A DNA stretch of 64,000 bases from the NCBI RefSeq assembly GCF_030817475.1, contig NZ_JAUSZJ010000002.1, positions 4,850,626 to 4,914,625 on the forward strand, in the 5' to 3' direction. This document shows, piece by piece, positions 34,153 to 42,545 of the stretch. Made by a program: the position numbers and the translations under genes. This DNA is from Streptomyces sp. V2I9. GTDB taxonomy: Bacteria; Actinomycetota; Actinomycetes; Streptomycetales; Streptomycetaceae. The first letter of the stretch is position 1, and each line of letters begins with the position of its first letter. The notes beneath the pieces were generated by a model that was not told where the DNA came from, made no database searches, and saw nothing but the letters and a program-made list of their open reading frames with translations.

Positions 34153-35229
34153 TCAACTGCGCGGGGCGGAGATTCCCGGAAGGGTGACCTGGATGCGGCA
34201 GCCCCGAACGGATTCGGCCACCCCGATCCGGCCGCCGTGCAGATCGACCGCCCACCGGGCGATGGCCAGCCCCAGTCCGGTGCCGCCGTCGCTGCCCGGC
34301 CCCTGCGGGGACGGTGCCTGCCCCCGGTTGAATCGCTCGAACACCCGGTGGCGCTCCGCCTCCGGGATGCCCGCCCCCTCGTCGACGACCTCCAGCTCCA
34401 GCGATTCCGGGTAGGGCCCGCGCCGGGCCCGCACCGTCACCCGGCCGTGCGGCGGGCTGTGCTTGACCGCGTTGTCGATGAGGTTGGCGACCACCTGGTG
34501 CAGCCGCTCCGCGTCCGCGTGCGCGGTGAGGTCCGACGGCGAGACGTCCAGGTGCAGGTGGACGTCCGTACGCGAGTGGTTGCCCGATCCCGACGACAGG
34601 CGTCGCTGCGAGGCGGCGAGATTGGCCTCCTTGAGTACGCCGGACAGATACGGCCACACCTCGAAACGGCGGGCCTTGAGCTCCACCACGCCGTTGTCCA
34701 GCCGGGACAGGTCCAGCAGCGTCTCGACCAGCCGGCCGAGCCGCTCGGTCTGCTTCAGCGCCGTGCGCATGGTCTCCGGATCGGCGGCGGACACCCCGTC
34801 CACCACGTTCTCCAGCACGGCTCTCAGCGCCGCGATGGGGGTGCGCAGCTCATGGCTGACGTTGGCGACCAGCTCCTTGCGGTGCCGGTCCTCCGCCTCC
34901 AGATCGTCCGCCATGCGGTTGATCGTCTGCGCCAGGTCGCCCAGCTCGTCCCGCCGCCCGGCGCCGCTCACCCGGCGCGTGTAGTCGCCGTGCGAGATGG
35001 ACCGGGCCACCGCTCTCATCTCGTCCAGCGGCGCGGTGAGGCCGTGCGCCACGAACTGGGTGATCAGCAGCGTGGCGATCACCGAGAACACCGTGATGAA
35101 GCGGAACTCCGTACGGGTCCGCAGCGCGACGATCAGCAGCCCGGTGGTGATGAAGACCGACACCACGACGAGCGTGCCGAGCTTGGCCTTGATCGAGAAG
35201 GGCCGCAGTCCGGACCCTGGCCAGGTCAT
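34153..35229 (-). CDS. Sensor histidine kinase
   Basis: 358 residues. Two membrane helices lie close together (LGTLVVVSVFITTGLLIVAL and FITVFSVIATLLITQFVA) with almost no outside loop, so it senses within or near the membrane. A HAMP domain, then HisKA (ELVANVSHELRTPIAALRAV, His in SHELRTP) and HATPase (HQVVANLIDNAVKHSPPHGR, EVVDEGAGIPEAERHRVFER, GGTGLGLAIARWAVDLHGG) are all intact. It phosphorylates the response regulator encoded just upstream; the genes overlap by 4 bases (ATGA). The stimulus is unknown. Confidence 0.94.
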   Translation of the reverse strand: MTWPGSGLRPFSIKAKLGTLVVVSVFITTGLLIVALRTRTEFRFITVFSVIATLLITQFVAHGLTAPLDEMRAVARSISHGDYTRRVSGAGRRDELGDLAQTINRMADDLEAEDRHRKELVANVSHELRTPIAALRAVLENVVDGVSAADPETMRTALKQTERLGRLVETLLDLSRLDNGVVELKARRFEVWPYLSGVLKEANLAASQRRLSSGSGNHSRTDVHLHLDVSPSDLTAHADAERLHQVVANLIDNAVKHSPPHGRVTVRARRGPYPESLELEVVDEGAGIPEAERHRVFERFNRGQAPSPQGPGSDGGTGLGLAIARWAVDLHGGRIGVAESVRGCRIQVTLPGISAPRS

Positions 35230-35963
35230 GGCGCGGGGGTCTCCAGGGCGTAGCCCACGCCGTGTACGGTGCGGATGCGCTCCGCGCCGATCTTCCGGCG
35301 CAGCGCCTTGATGTGGCTGTCGACCGTACGCGTGCCGGAGGCGTCCGCCCAGTCCCAGACCTCGGCCAGCAGCTGCTCGCGGGAGAGCACCGCGCGCGGG
35401 GTGTTGGCGAGGCAGACCAGCAGGTCGAACTCGGTCGGCGTGAGGTGGACGTCCTCGGTGCGGACCCGGACGCGGCGCTGGGCGTGGTCGATCTCCAGCT
35501 CGCCGAGGCGCAGTATCCCGCTGCGCGGGGTGACCGCCGCCAGCGCGGCCCGCTCGACGCGGCGCAGCAGCACGTGCACCCGGGCGGCCAGCTCGCGCAT
35601 GGAGAACGGTTTGGTCATGTAGTCGTCGGCGCCGACCCCGAGCCCGACCAGCATGTCGGTCTCGTCGTCGCGTGCGGTGAGCATCAGCACCGGAACCGGG
35701 CGCGACGCCTGCACCCGGCGGCACACCTCCAGGCCGTCGAAGCCGGGAAGCATGATGTCGAGCACCATCAGGTCGGGCTGCCACGCCTCGGCCGCGTCCA
35801 CGGCCGCGGGCCCGTCCAGCGCGGTCTGCACCAGGAAGCCCTCCGCCCGCAGCCGGGCGGAAATGGCGTCGACGATCGTCGCGTCGTCCTCGACCACCAG
35901 CACCCGGCGTTGAGCCCCCGGGGTGGCCGCGACGCCGTTGTGGGTGGTGTGTGTCTGTTCCAT
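35226..35963 (-). CDS. OmpR/PhoB-family response regulator
   Basis: 245 residues. The receiver domain has RVLVVEDDATIVDAISARLR, phosphoacceptor Asp in LMVLDIMLPGFDGLE, and the switch residues LTARDDE and MTKPFS. The effector is a winged helix (HLTPTEFDLLVCLANTPRAV, TVDSHIKALRRKIGAERIRT). ATG at 35963 (MEQTHTTHN) is chosen after GGGGCG; the frame extends to 36008. The first gene of the pair, transcribed away from the spermidine-synthase-like gene upstream. Confidence 0.94.
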   Translation of the reverse strand: MEQTHTTHNGVAATPGAQRRVLVVEDDATIVDAISARLRAEGFLVQTALDGPAAVDAAEAWQPDLMVLDIMLPGFDGLEVCRRVQASRPVPVLMLTARDDETDMLVGLGVGADDYMTKPFSMRELAARVHVLLRRVERAALAAVTPRSGILRLGELEIDHAQRRVRVRTEDVHLTPTEFDLLVCLANTPRAVLSREQLLAEVWDWADASGTRTVDSHIKALRRKIGAERIRTVHGVGYALETPAP

Positions 35964-36195
35964 CGCCCCGCCCCTGCCCGTTCTCGCGGGGAACAACCCC
36001 GGAGGCACGGTTCTCGCTCGTGGATTTCGTCGGTGATCCCTTGTGCCGGTCAGCAGCGTAAAGGCAGCGGAGGGCTCTCGGCTACGCAGGGTGTTGTCCC
36101 AGGGGTGCGCGCCGGGGCCGTCCGGGCGGCTGGATCACCGCCCTGGTGCCGGTCGGCCCCGGCCTTCTCCGGGGGCGTGGATACGGGGAGGGGGT

Positions 36196-36915
36196 TCACG
36201 CGGTCCGGAGTGCGAGATGGACCACGTCGGGCACACCTCGGGCAACGGCCACCTCTTCGGTCCGAACCCCGCTGAACCCGGCATTCCGCAGCGCCTGTTC
36301 GAAGGCCGGCGACGGCTGCGCGGACCAGACGGCGAGCACGCCGCCCGGAGTCAGCCGGTCGTGGCAGTGCGCCAGCCCGGCGGGGGAGTAGAGATTCCCG
36401 TTGTCCTCCGTGACGGTCCAGTCGGGGCCGTTGTCGATGTCCAGGCAGAGCGCGTCGTAACGCTCCGTGCCGGTACGGAGGTGATCGACGAGATCCGTGC
36501 GCAGGATCGCGGTCCGGGGGTCGGCCAGCGCCGCTCCGGAGATCCGGTCCAGCGGCCCGTCCCGGTGCCAGTCCACGATCGCCTGCTCCCGCTCCACGAC
36601 CGTGATCCGGCCCCAGCGTTCCTCCTCGGCGGCCCGGACCAGGGAGAACCCGACGCCCAGGCCACCGATCAGCACCGAGGGGGCGGCGCGTCCGGCGGGC
36701 AGGGCCGCCAGCGCGGCGTCGATCAGCAGCCGCTCCGAGCGTCCGTCGGAGGTGTCCATCAGGAAGCACCCGTTGGCGATGATCTCGAAGTGCTTCCCGC
36801 GCCCCCGCAGCACCACCTCGCCGAAGGGGCCCTCGCGGCGGTCCAGGACGGCGGGAGCCTCATCGGAACGGGCCGGCGGCGCTGTCATCGGTTCGGGGGC
36901 GGTCGTCGCGGACAT
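36196..36915 (-). CDS. Spermidine-synthase-like methyltransferase-fold protein
   Basis: 239 residues. SVLIGGLGVGFSLVRAAEEE is the nucleotide-binding loop, WGRITVVEREQAIVDWHRDG the ribose-binding acidic turn, and YDALCLDIDNGPDWTVTEDN the catalytic Asp region, all matching SpeE-like proteins. The usual polyamine-synthase N domain is short (REGPFGEVVLRGRGKHFEII), as in many bacterial SpeE paralogues of unclear substrate. ATG at 36915 follows GGAGAG. It stands alone between the two-component system and lon. Confidence 0.83.
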   Translation of the reverse strand: MSATTAPEPMTAPPARSDEAPAVLDRREGPFGEVVLRGRGKHFEIIANGCFLMDTSDGRSERLLIDAALAALPAGRAAPSVLIGGLGVGFSLVRAAEEERWGRITVVEREQAIVDWHRDGPLDRISGAALADPRTAILRTDLVDHLRTGTERYDALCLDIDNGPDWTVTEDNGNLYSPAGLAHCHDRLTPGGVLAVWSAQPSPAFEQALRNAGFSGVRTEEVAVARGVPDVVHLALRTA

Positions 36916-36997
36916 GCTGGGGCTCTCCGGTCTCCGGTCGTGACGGTCGGGGCCCGCCCATCCTGGCCTGCGGCCGGACGAGGGGGCCAGTCCGTTT

Positions 36998-37038
36998 CCC
37001 TCCGACGGGCGACGGCCCTTCCCTCCGGCGGGCGACGG
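36998..37038. repeat. Imperfect 18-bp direct repeat in the lon upstream region
   Basis: CCCTCCGACGGGCGACGG (36998-37015) and CCCTCCGGCGGGCGACGG (37021-37038) differ at one base. The 311-bp gap between the SpeE-like gene and lon holds this repeat and the HAIR-like site; no gene is seen. Confidence 0.6.
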
Positions 37039-37185
37039 TGCGGTGGGGAACCGTGGCGGGGAACATCCGGCCGTCCTGCCGCGCTGCCGTAATCGGAGGG
37101 TGCCTCCGTGGTGGTCGGTGGGGCGCGTGAGTCCTGATCGCTCAGAGCGAACACCCGTCGGGGAACATTCGGCGACTCACCAGCA

Positions 37186-37204
37186 TTGAGTCCACATAGC
37201 TCAA
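37186..37204. promoter_or_regulatory. HAIR-like HspR operator before lon
   Basis: TTGAGT-CCACATA-GCTCAA is a near match to the HspR site CTTGAGT-N7-ACTCAAG, with the correct 7-base spacer and one mismatch in the six core bases of the second half. It lies 23 bases before the ATG. HspR is reported to repress lon in Streptomyces, so lon here should be induced by heat shock. Confidence 0.75.
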
Positions 37205-37226
37205 CTTGCCTGCCGAAGGGGAGATC

Positions 37227-39647
37227 ATGACTCACGAGTCCGAGGCGTTCACACCGATCGACCTGCCCGTGCTGCCGCTCGACGACGAGGTCGTCCTGCC
37301 CGGCATGGTGGTGCCGCTCGACCTGTCCGACGCCGAGGTGCGCGCCGCCGTCGAGGCCGCGCAGGCCGCCGCCCGTCCCGGTGGCGGAAAGCCCGAGGTG
37401 CTGCTGGTCCCGCGGATCGACGGGACGTACACGGGGACCGGTGTCCTCGGCACCGTGGAGCAGGTCGGACGCCTCTCGGACGGCGATCCGGGCGCCCTCA
37501 TCCGGGCCCGCGACCGCGTCCGCATCGGCGCCGGGACCAGCGGCCCCGGCCGTGCGCTCTGGGTCGAGGGGACCGTGCTCCGCACCGCCGCCCCCGATCC
37601 GCTGCCCGGCTCCGCCGCCGAGCTGGTCAAGGAGTACAAGGCGCTCGCCACCTCCTGGCTGAAGAAGCGCGGCGCCTGGCAGGTCGTGGACCGCATCCAG
37701 CAGATCGACGACGTCTCCGCGCTCGCCGACAACAGCGGATACTCGCCGTTCCTCACCACCGCCCAGAAGGTCCAGCTGCTGGAGACCGTGGACCCGGTCG
37801 CCCGGCTGAAGCTCGCCATCCAGTGGCTGGGCGAACACCTCGCCGAGCAGGACGTGGCCGAGTCCATCGCCAAGGACGTCCAGGACGGCGTGGACAAGCA
37901 GCAGCGGGAGTTCCTGCTGCGCCGCCAGCTCGACGCCGTGCGCAAGGAGCTGTCCGAGCTCAACGGCGACCCGGAAGGCGAGTCCGACGACTACCGGGCC
38001 CGCGTCGAGGCCGCCGATCTGCCCGAGCACGTCCGCGAGGCCGCGCTCAAGGAGGTCGAGAAGCTGGAGCGCTCCAGCGACCAGTCGCCCGAGGGCTCCT
38101 GGATCCGGACCTGGCTGGACACCGTCCTCGAACTGCCCTGGACCGTGCGGACCGAGGACGCCTACGACATCCGCGGCGCCCGGGAGGTCCTGGACGCCGA
38201 GCACGCCGGGCTCGACGACGTGAAGGAGCGCATCACCGAGTACCTCGCGGTGCGCAAGCGCCGGGCCGACCGGGGCCTCGGCGTCGTCGGCGGACGGCGC
38301 GGCGGCGCGGTCCTCGCCCTGGTCGGCCCGCCCGGCGTCGGCAAGACCTCGCTCGGGGAGTCCGTCGCGCACGCCATGGGCCGTGAGTTCGTCCGCGTCG
38401 CGCTCGGCGGCGTCCGGGACGAGGCGGAGATCCGCGGTCACCGGCGTACGTACGTCGGCGCGCTCCCCGGACGCATCGTGCGGGCCATCAAGGAGGCCGG
38501 TTCGATGAACCCGGTCGTCCTGCTCGACGAGATCGACAAGGTCGGCTCCGACTTCCGGGGCGACCCGGCCGCCGCCCTCCTCGAAGTGCTCGACCCGGCG
38601 CAGAACCACACCTTCCGCGACCACTACCTGGAGGTCGACCTCGACCTCAGCGACGTCGTCTTCCTGGCCACGGCCAACGTGCTCGAAGCCATCCCGGAGG
38701 CCCTGCTCGACCGCATGGAGCTGGTCCGCCTCGACGGCTACACCGAGGACGAGAAGGTCGTCATCGCCCGCGACCACCTGGTCCCGCGCCAGCTGGAGCG
38801 GGCCGGACTGGAGACGGGCGAAGTCGTCCTGGAGGAGTCGGCGCTGCGCAAGCTGGCAGGCGAGTACACCCGCGAGGCGGGCGTACGGAACCTGGAGCGG
38901 TCCATCGCCCGGCTGCTCCGCAAGGTCGCGGCCCAGCACGAACTGGGCGACCGCGAGCTGCCGTTCACGGTGACCGACGTGGAGCTGCGCGGGCTGATCG
39001 GCCGCCCGCACCACGTGCCCGAGTCCGCCCAGGACCCGGCCGAGCGCCGTACCGCGGTGCCGGGCGTGGCCACCGGGCTCGCGGTGACCGGGGCGGGCGG
39101 TGACGTCCTCTTCGTCGAGGCGTCGCTCGCCGACCCGGAGACCGGGGCGTCCGGACTGACCCTGACCGGCCAGCTCGGGGACGTCATGAAGGAGTCGGCG
39201 CAGATCGCGCTCAGCTTCCTGCGGTCGCACGGCGCGGAACTGGAGCTGCCGGTGGCGGACCTCAAGGACCGGGGGGTGCACGTCCACTTCCCGGCGGGCG
39301 CGGTCCCCAAGGACGGCCCCAGCGCCGGCATCACCCTGACGACGGCCCTGGCCTCGCTGCTCTCCGGACGCCTCGTCCGCACGGATGTGGCGATGACCGG
39401 CGAGGTGTCGCTGACCGGACGGGTCCTGCCGATCGGCGGCCTCAAGCAGAAGCTGCTGGCCGCGCACCGGGCGGGCATCACCACCGTGGTGATCCCGCAG
39501 CGCAACGAGGCCGACCTGGACGACGTCCCGGCCGAGGTGCTGGAGAAGCTGGACGTCCACCCGGTCACCGACGTCCGCCAGGTGCTGGAGATCGCCCTCG
39601 CCCCGGCCTCGGCCCGGACCGAGGAGAGGATTCCGGCCGCGGCCTGA
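37227..39647 (+). CDS. lon: ATP-dependent protease Lon
   Basis: 806 residues. The LAN substrate-binding domain opens the protein (DLPVLPLDDEVVLPGMVVPL). The AAA module has Walker A GPPGVGKTSLGESV near residue 368 and Walker B PVVLLDEIDKVGSDFRGDPA. The protease domain has the nucleophile Ser in DGPSAGITLTTA and Lys in GGLKQKLLAAHRAG. It degrades damaged and regulatory proteins in the cytoplasm. ATG at 37227 is preceded by AAGGGGAG. A HAIR-like operator sits just upstream and a textbook terminator follows the stop codon. Confidence 0.97.
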   Translation: MTHESEAFTPIDLPVLPLDDEVVLPGMVVPLDLSDAEVRAAVEAAQAAARPGGGKPEVLLVPRIDGTYTGTGVLGTVEQVGRLSDGDPGALIRARDRVRIGAGTSGPGRALWVEGTVLRTAAPDPLPGSAAELVKEYKALATSWLKKRGAWQVVDRIQQIDDVSALADNSGYSPFLTTAQKVQLLETVDPVARLKLAIQWLGEHLAEQDVAESIAKDVQDGVDKQQREFLLRRQLDAVRKELSELNGDPEGESDDYRARVEAADLPEHVREAALKEVEKLERSSDQSPEGSWIRTWLDTVLELPWTVRTEDAYDIRGAREVLDAEHAGLDDVKERITEYLAVRKRRADRGLGVVGGRRGGAVLALVGPPGVGKTSLGESVAHAMGREFVRVALGGVRDEAEIRGHRRTYVGALPGRIVRAIKEAGSMNPVVLLDEIDKVGSDFRGDPAAALLEVLDPAQNHTFRDHYLEVDLDLSDVVFLATANVLEAIPEALLDRMELVRLDGYTEDEKVVIARDHLVPRQLERAGLETGEVVLEESALRKLAGEYTREAGVRNLERSIARLLRKVAAQHELGDRELPFTVTDVELRGLIGRPHHVPESAQDPAERRTAVPGVATGLAVTGAGGDVLFVEASLADPETGASGLTLTGQLGDVMKESAQIALSFLRSHGAELELPVADLKDRGVHVHFPAGAVPKDGPSAGITLTTALASLLSGRLVRTDVAMTGEVSLTGRVLPIGGLKQKLLAAHRAGITTVVIPQRNEADLDDVPAEVLEKLDVHPVTDVRQVLEIALAPASARTEERIPAAA

Positions 39648-39682
39648 CGGCCTTGCGCCGCCCCGCGGCCACGAGGGCACGG

Positions 39683-39716
39683 ACGGCCCGCTCCCGCTTC
39701 GGCGGGAGCGGGCCGT
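39683..39716. terminator. Terminator with UUCG loop between lon and the deacetylase gene
   Basis: A perfect 15-bp stem (ACGGCCCGCTCCCGC at 39683-39697 and its complement at 39702-39716) closed by a TTCG tetraloop. Confidence 0.9.
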
Positions 39717-39736
39717 TCCGCTGTTCCCGGACGTGC

Positions 39737-40501
39737 TCAGGGGCGGTAGACCGTGCCGGCCTGCGGCTCGGCCGGGGCCATCAGCTCGGGGACCGTCACG
39801 AAGGTGTAGCCGTCCTCCCGGAGCGCGTCGATGATTCCGGGGACGGCGGGGACGGTGCCCCGGTAGATGTCGTGCAGCAGGATGATGCCGTCCTTGCTCG
39901 CCTGGTCCAGGATGCGCTTCTCGATCAGCGCGGAGTCGTTCGTCGAGTAGTCCTTGGCGGTGGCGCTCCACAGCACCTGGGAGAGCCCGAGGTCCTTGCT
40001 GATCTCCGAGACCGTGTCGTCGGTGCGGCCCTGCGGCGGACGCATCAGACGGGGCTTCTTGCCGGTGATCTTCTCGATGGCGAGCTGGGTCTTCTCCAGC
40101 TCGGCCCGTATCTCGTCCGGCTTCCGGTCGGTCAGGATCTCGTGCGTCCAGGTGTGGTTGGCGACCTCGTGGCCCTCGTCCTCGATGCGCCGCACCACGT
40201 CGGGGTACTTGAGGACGTGGTGCTTGCCGAGCAGGAAGAAGGTGGCGTGCACCTTCTTCTCCTGGAGGATGTCCAGCAGCCGGGGGGTGTCCTCGCCCGG
40301 CCCCGCGTCGAAGGTCAGGGCGATGCACTTGGCCTTGCGGCAGTCCACCGGCCCGAACGTTCCCTTGGCGTCCGACGCCGCCTCCCCGCGCGCGGAGGCC
40401 GGGGCCGTCGTCTCCATCGAGCAGCCGCTCAGGGTCAGTGTGAGCGCTGTCACCAGCGCGGCGGTCAACCCGATCCCGGACGACAGCATCTTTCTGGGCA
40501 C
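39737..40501 (-). CDS. Lipoprotein polysaccharide deacetylase (CE4/NodB)
   Basis: 254 residues. A lipobox LTLTLSGCS ends the signal peptide, so it is anchored outside. The NodB domain has the catalytic/metal motif IALTFDAGPGEDT (TFDxGP), metal ligands in NHTWTHEIL, the RPPQGRTD motif and the C-terminal LLHDIYRGT. Such enzymes remove acetyl groups from peptidoglycan or chitin-like polymers. GTG at 40501 is chosen because GAGGAG precedes it and it gives the proper signal peptide. It diverges from a MarR regulator. Confidence 0.9.
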   Translation of the reverse strand: MPRKMLSSGIGLTAALVTALTLTLSGCSMETTAPASARGEAASDAKGTFGPVDCRKAKCIALTFDAGPGEDTPRLLDILQEKKVHATFFLLGKHHVLKYPDVVRRIEDEGHEVANHTWTHEILTDRKPDEIRAELEKTQLAIEKITGKKPRLMRPPQGRTDDTVSEISKDLGLSQVLWSATAKDYSTNDSALIEKRILDQASKDGIILLHDIYRGTVPAVPGIIDALREDGYTFVTVPELMAPAEPQAGTVYRP

Positions 40502-40867
40502 GGCGTAGCGCTCCTCTGCGGGGGGAAATTCCGCACAGGTGTGCGGTACGCCGAGGACTATACATAGTGCGTATACGCGGGGTGCATAGTGGGGTCGCGG
40601 GCCCCTGAAGAGCCGGTGGGTCGGGGGTCGCGGCCGTCGGGGCGGGCCGCGCCGCTCCGGGGCGGTAAGGGTCTGGCCCTGTCCTGCCGCGCGGTGCTCC
40701 GCAGGGGGTTCCGGCGCGGGGGAGGGGGCCGGGTCGCCGCCGCCGGGCCGCCCCTGCGAAATACTGGCCGAACCGCGGCGTCGACCGGTCGCGGAAGGCG
40801 TCTTCATCGGCAGGAAACCGTACGAGGGGTACTGACGTGCGCGGGAGCGACAGCGGGCCGGAGCCGG
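40502..40867. other. Divergent spacer between the deacetylase and MarR genes, with operator-like repeats
   Basis: GCGTATACGC at 40569-40578 is a perfect palindrome, flanked by two CATAGTG copies (40563-40569 and 40585-40591), in an AT-richer stretch about 65-90 bp upstream of the deacetylase start. This is a likely operator/promoter, perhaps for the MarR protein. The rest is GC-rich and has no supported gene. Confidence 0.55.
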
Positions 40868-41317
40868 GTGCGGCGGACGGAAGGGGGGGCGGACCGGTTC
40901 CTGGCGCTCGAACGGGAGCTGGCGGTGTTCCTCCGCCGGGCGCGGGCCACGTCGGGTGAGATGGCCCGCGAGGTCCACCCCGAACTGGAGCCCGCCGCCT
41001 ACGGTCTGCTGGTCCGGCTGGAGGAGACGGGCCGGCAGCGGGCCACGGAACTGGCCGCCTACTTCGGCGTCGGCAAGGCCACCATGAGCCGTCAGCTGCA
41101 CTCCCTGGAGAACCTCGGCCTGGTGACCCGCGAGCCGGACCCGGCCGACGGGCGCGCCTGGCTCGTCCACCTCACCGACGAGGGCCTGGTCCGCTTCCGC
41201 GGCGTCCGGGACGCCCGCCGGGGGAGCTACATGCGCAAGCTGGCCGGCTGGGACCCGGCCGAGGTCGCCGAGCTGGCCCGGCTCCTGCACCAGCTGAACA
41301 GCCCCGCGGAGGGCTGA
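40868..41317 (+). CDS. MarR-family transcriptional regulator, start uncertain
   Basis: About 149 residues. The winged helix reads ELEPAAYGLLVRLEETGRQR, then AYFGVGKATMSRQLHSLENL and the wing REPDPADGRAWLVHLTDEG. GTG at 40868 follows GGAG closely. A better ribosome site (GAGGGG, seven bases before GTG 40837) is in another frame that would join this one if the seven-G run at 40883-40889 lost one base, giving VRGSDSGPEP at the start. So a sequence error or frameshift near the start is possible. It may regulate the divergent deacetylase gene. Confidence 0.82.
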   Translation: MRRTEGGADRFLALERELAVFLRRARATSGEMAREVHPELEPAAYGLLVRLEETGRQRATELAAYFGVGKATMSRQLHSLENLGLVTREPDPADGRAWLVHLTDEGLVRFRGVRDARRGSYMRKLAGWDPAEVAELARLLHQLNSPAEG

Positions 41318-41414
41318 CCCGGCCCATCGGGCGGCCGCCCCGCGCCCCGGCGGCCCGAGGGGGCGTCCCGGAGCCGACCGCTTCCGCCTGTCCGCCCATG
41401 CCGGGCCGCCGCCG

Positions 41415-42209
41415 TCAGTCCAGCTCGACCAGGAGCGCCGTGGCGTCGTCGTGCGTCTTGCCGCGCCGCAGCCGTACGCGTCCCGCCGCCGCGTCGGCCG
41501 CCTCCAGGTCCCGTACCCGGTCGATCAGCGCCTGCGGGCCCGCCTTCCGCAGCAGTCGCAGCGCGTCCGCCCAGTCGCCCTCGCCGAACACCTCCGTCCA
41601 GCGGGTCGCCCCGTCCGTGAGCGCGGCGAGGGCGCGCACGTCGGCCGCCGGGGTGCTGCCCGTCACCGCGCGGGAGGCCACCGACGGATCGGCGGCGGCC
41701 GTGAAGAAGCCGCCCTCCTGATTGCGCACCGTGGCATCGGCGATCTCGTTCGAGGCGAGCGAGCCCGGCGGCAGGCGGTCCAGCCGGTCGTCGAGGACCG
41801 CCCGGACCGTCCCGTCGCGCGACTCCAGCAGCAGGGCCGAGTCGGAGAGCACCAGATGCTCGACGGCGTCCGCTCCCCAACGCGCCAGGACCACGGTCGC
41901 CTGAGGCGTCCGCACGTGAGAAAGGTCACAGGTGACCCGATGGGCGTCGGCTGTACGCGCGATGGCCTCGGCCAGGATCTCCGGCAGGGTCAGATCGGGG
42001 CGGGAACCGGACAGTTCCACCAGCGCGCCGCCCAGCCGCGCGGTGAACCACGGGACCGAGTGCACGCAGCCGTCGTCCCCCGGCGGCGGCGTGACACCGT
42101 CGAGCAGGACCAGCGCTCCACCCTGGCCGGACGCGGGAAGAGCCCCGCACGCCCAGTCCTCGTTGGGGCGTTCGGGGCTGCCGGGCGCGGAAGCGAGTTC
42201 GATGCGCAT
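41415..42209 (-). CDS. PP2C-like protein phosphatase
   Basis: 264 residues resembling the PPM/PP2C fold. The first strand is MRIELASAPGSPERPNEDWA, where the Asp-rich metal site is modified (NEDW), then GGALVLLDGVTPPPGDDGCV (DG metal pair), LVLSDSALLLESRDG, ALTDGATRWTEVFGEGD and finally KTHDDATALLVE (DD near the end). Enough metal-binding acidic residues remain for activity. Such proteins remove phosphates from Ser/Thr or act in sporulation-type signalling. ATG at 42209 is preferred to a start at 42329. It is divergent from the conservon across a palindrome-rich spacer. Confidence 0.78.
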   Translation of the reverse strand: MRIELASAPGSPERPNEDWACGALPASGQGGALVLLDGVTPPPGDDGCVHSVPWFTARLGGALVELSGSRPDLTLPEILAEAIARTADAHRVTCDLSHVRTPQATVVLARWGADAVEHLVLSDSALLLESRDGTVRAVLDDRLDRLPPGSLASNEIADATVRNQEGGFFTAAADPSVASRAVTGSTPAADVRALAALTDGATRWTEVFGEGDWADALRLLRKAGPQALIDRVRDLEAADAAAGRVRLRRGKTHDDATALLVELD

Positions 42210-42545
42210 ACCGCCAGTCTGCACGAGGCCTCCACCATCCCCGCACACGGCTGAATATGGCCTGTAGCAGCAGGTCAAAGCGGCGCGCCGAGCGGAAGGA
42301 GAGGCTCCGTACCGGATGCGGGCGCGCATCCTGCCAAAGGCGGCGCGGAAGGTCCACCCGGTGGTCCACGCATGGTCAGAGGCGCGCCCGGGGAGACTTG
42401 TTCGCCAACTCCGGAGTGATGTTCACTCCTTCGAGTGGCGGAGCGGTTGATGCGCGCCCCCCTCTCAAAAGCGCTGGAATGGTCGGAAGCCGTACCAGGA
42501 GCGGGGCGCCCTTCCACGTGACCGTGCGTCACCTCTGCTTCAAGG
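42210..42545. other. Divergent spacer upstream of the conservon, with clustered palindromes
   Basis: No gene is supported in 336 bases. ACTCCGGAGT (42408-42417), GGAGTGA-TGT-TCACTCC (42413-42429) and ACTC-CTTC-GAGT (42425-42436) overlap in one 29-bp cluster about 110-140 bp before cvnA. This is the best operator candidate. There is no recognisable ribosome binding site for the GTG at 42546. Confidence 0.6.

Noticed and set aside
36885..40565. 1226-codon minus-strand frame
   Set aside because: Runs through lon and the deacetylase gene in a different frame and has no family features. The real genes are lon on the plus strand and the deacetylase from 40501.
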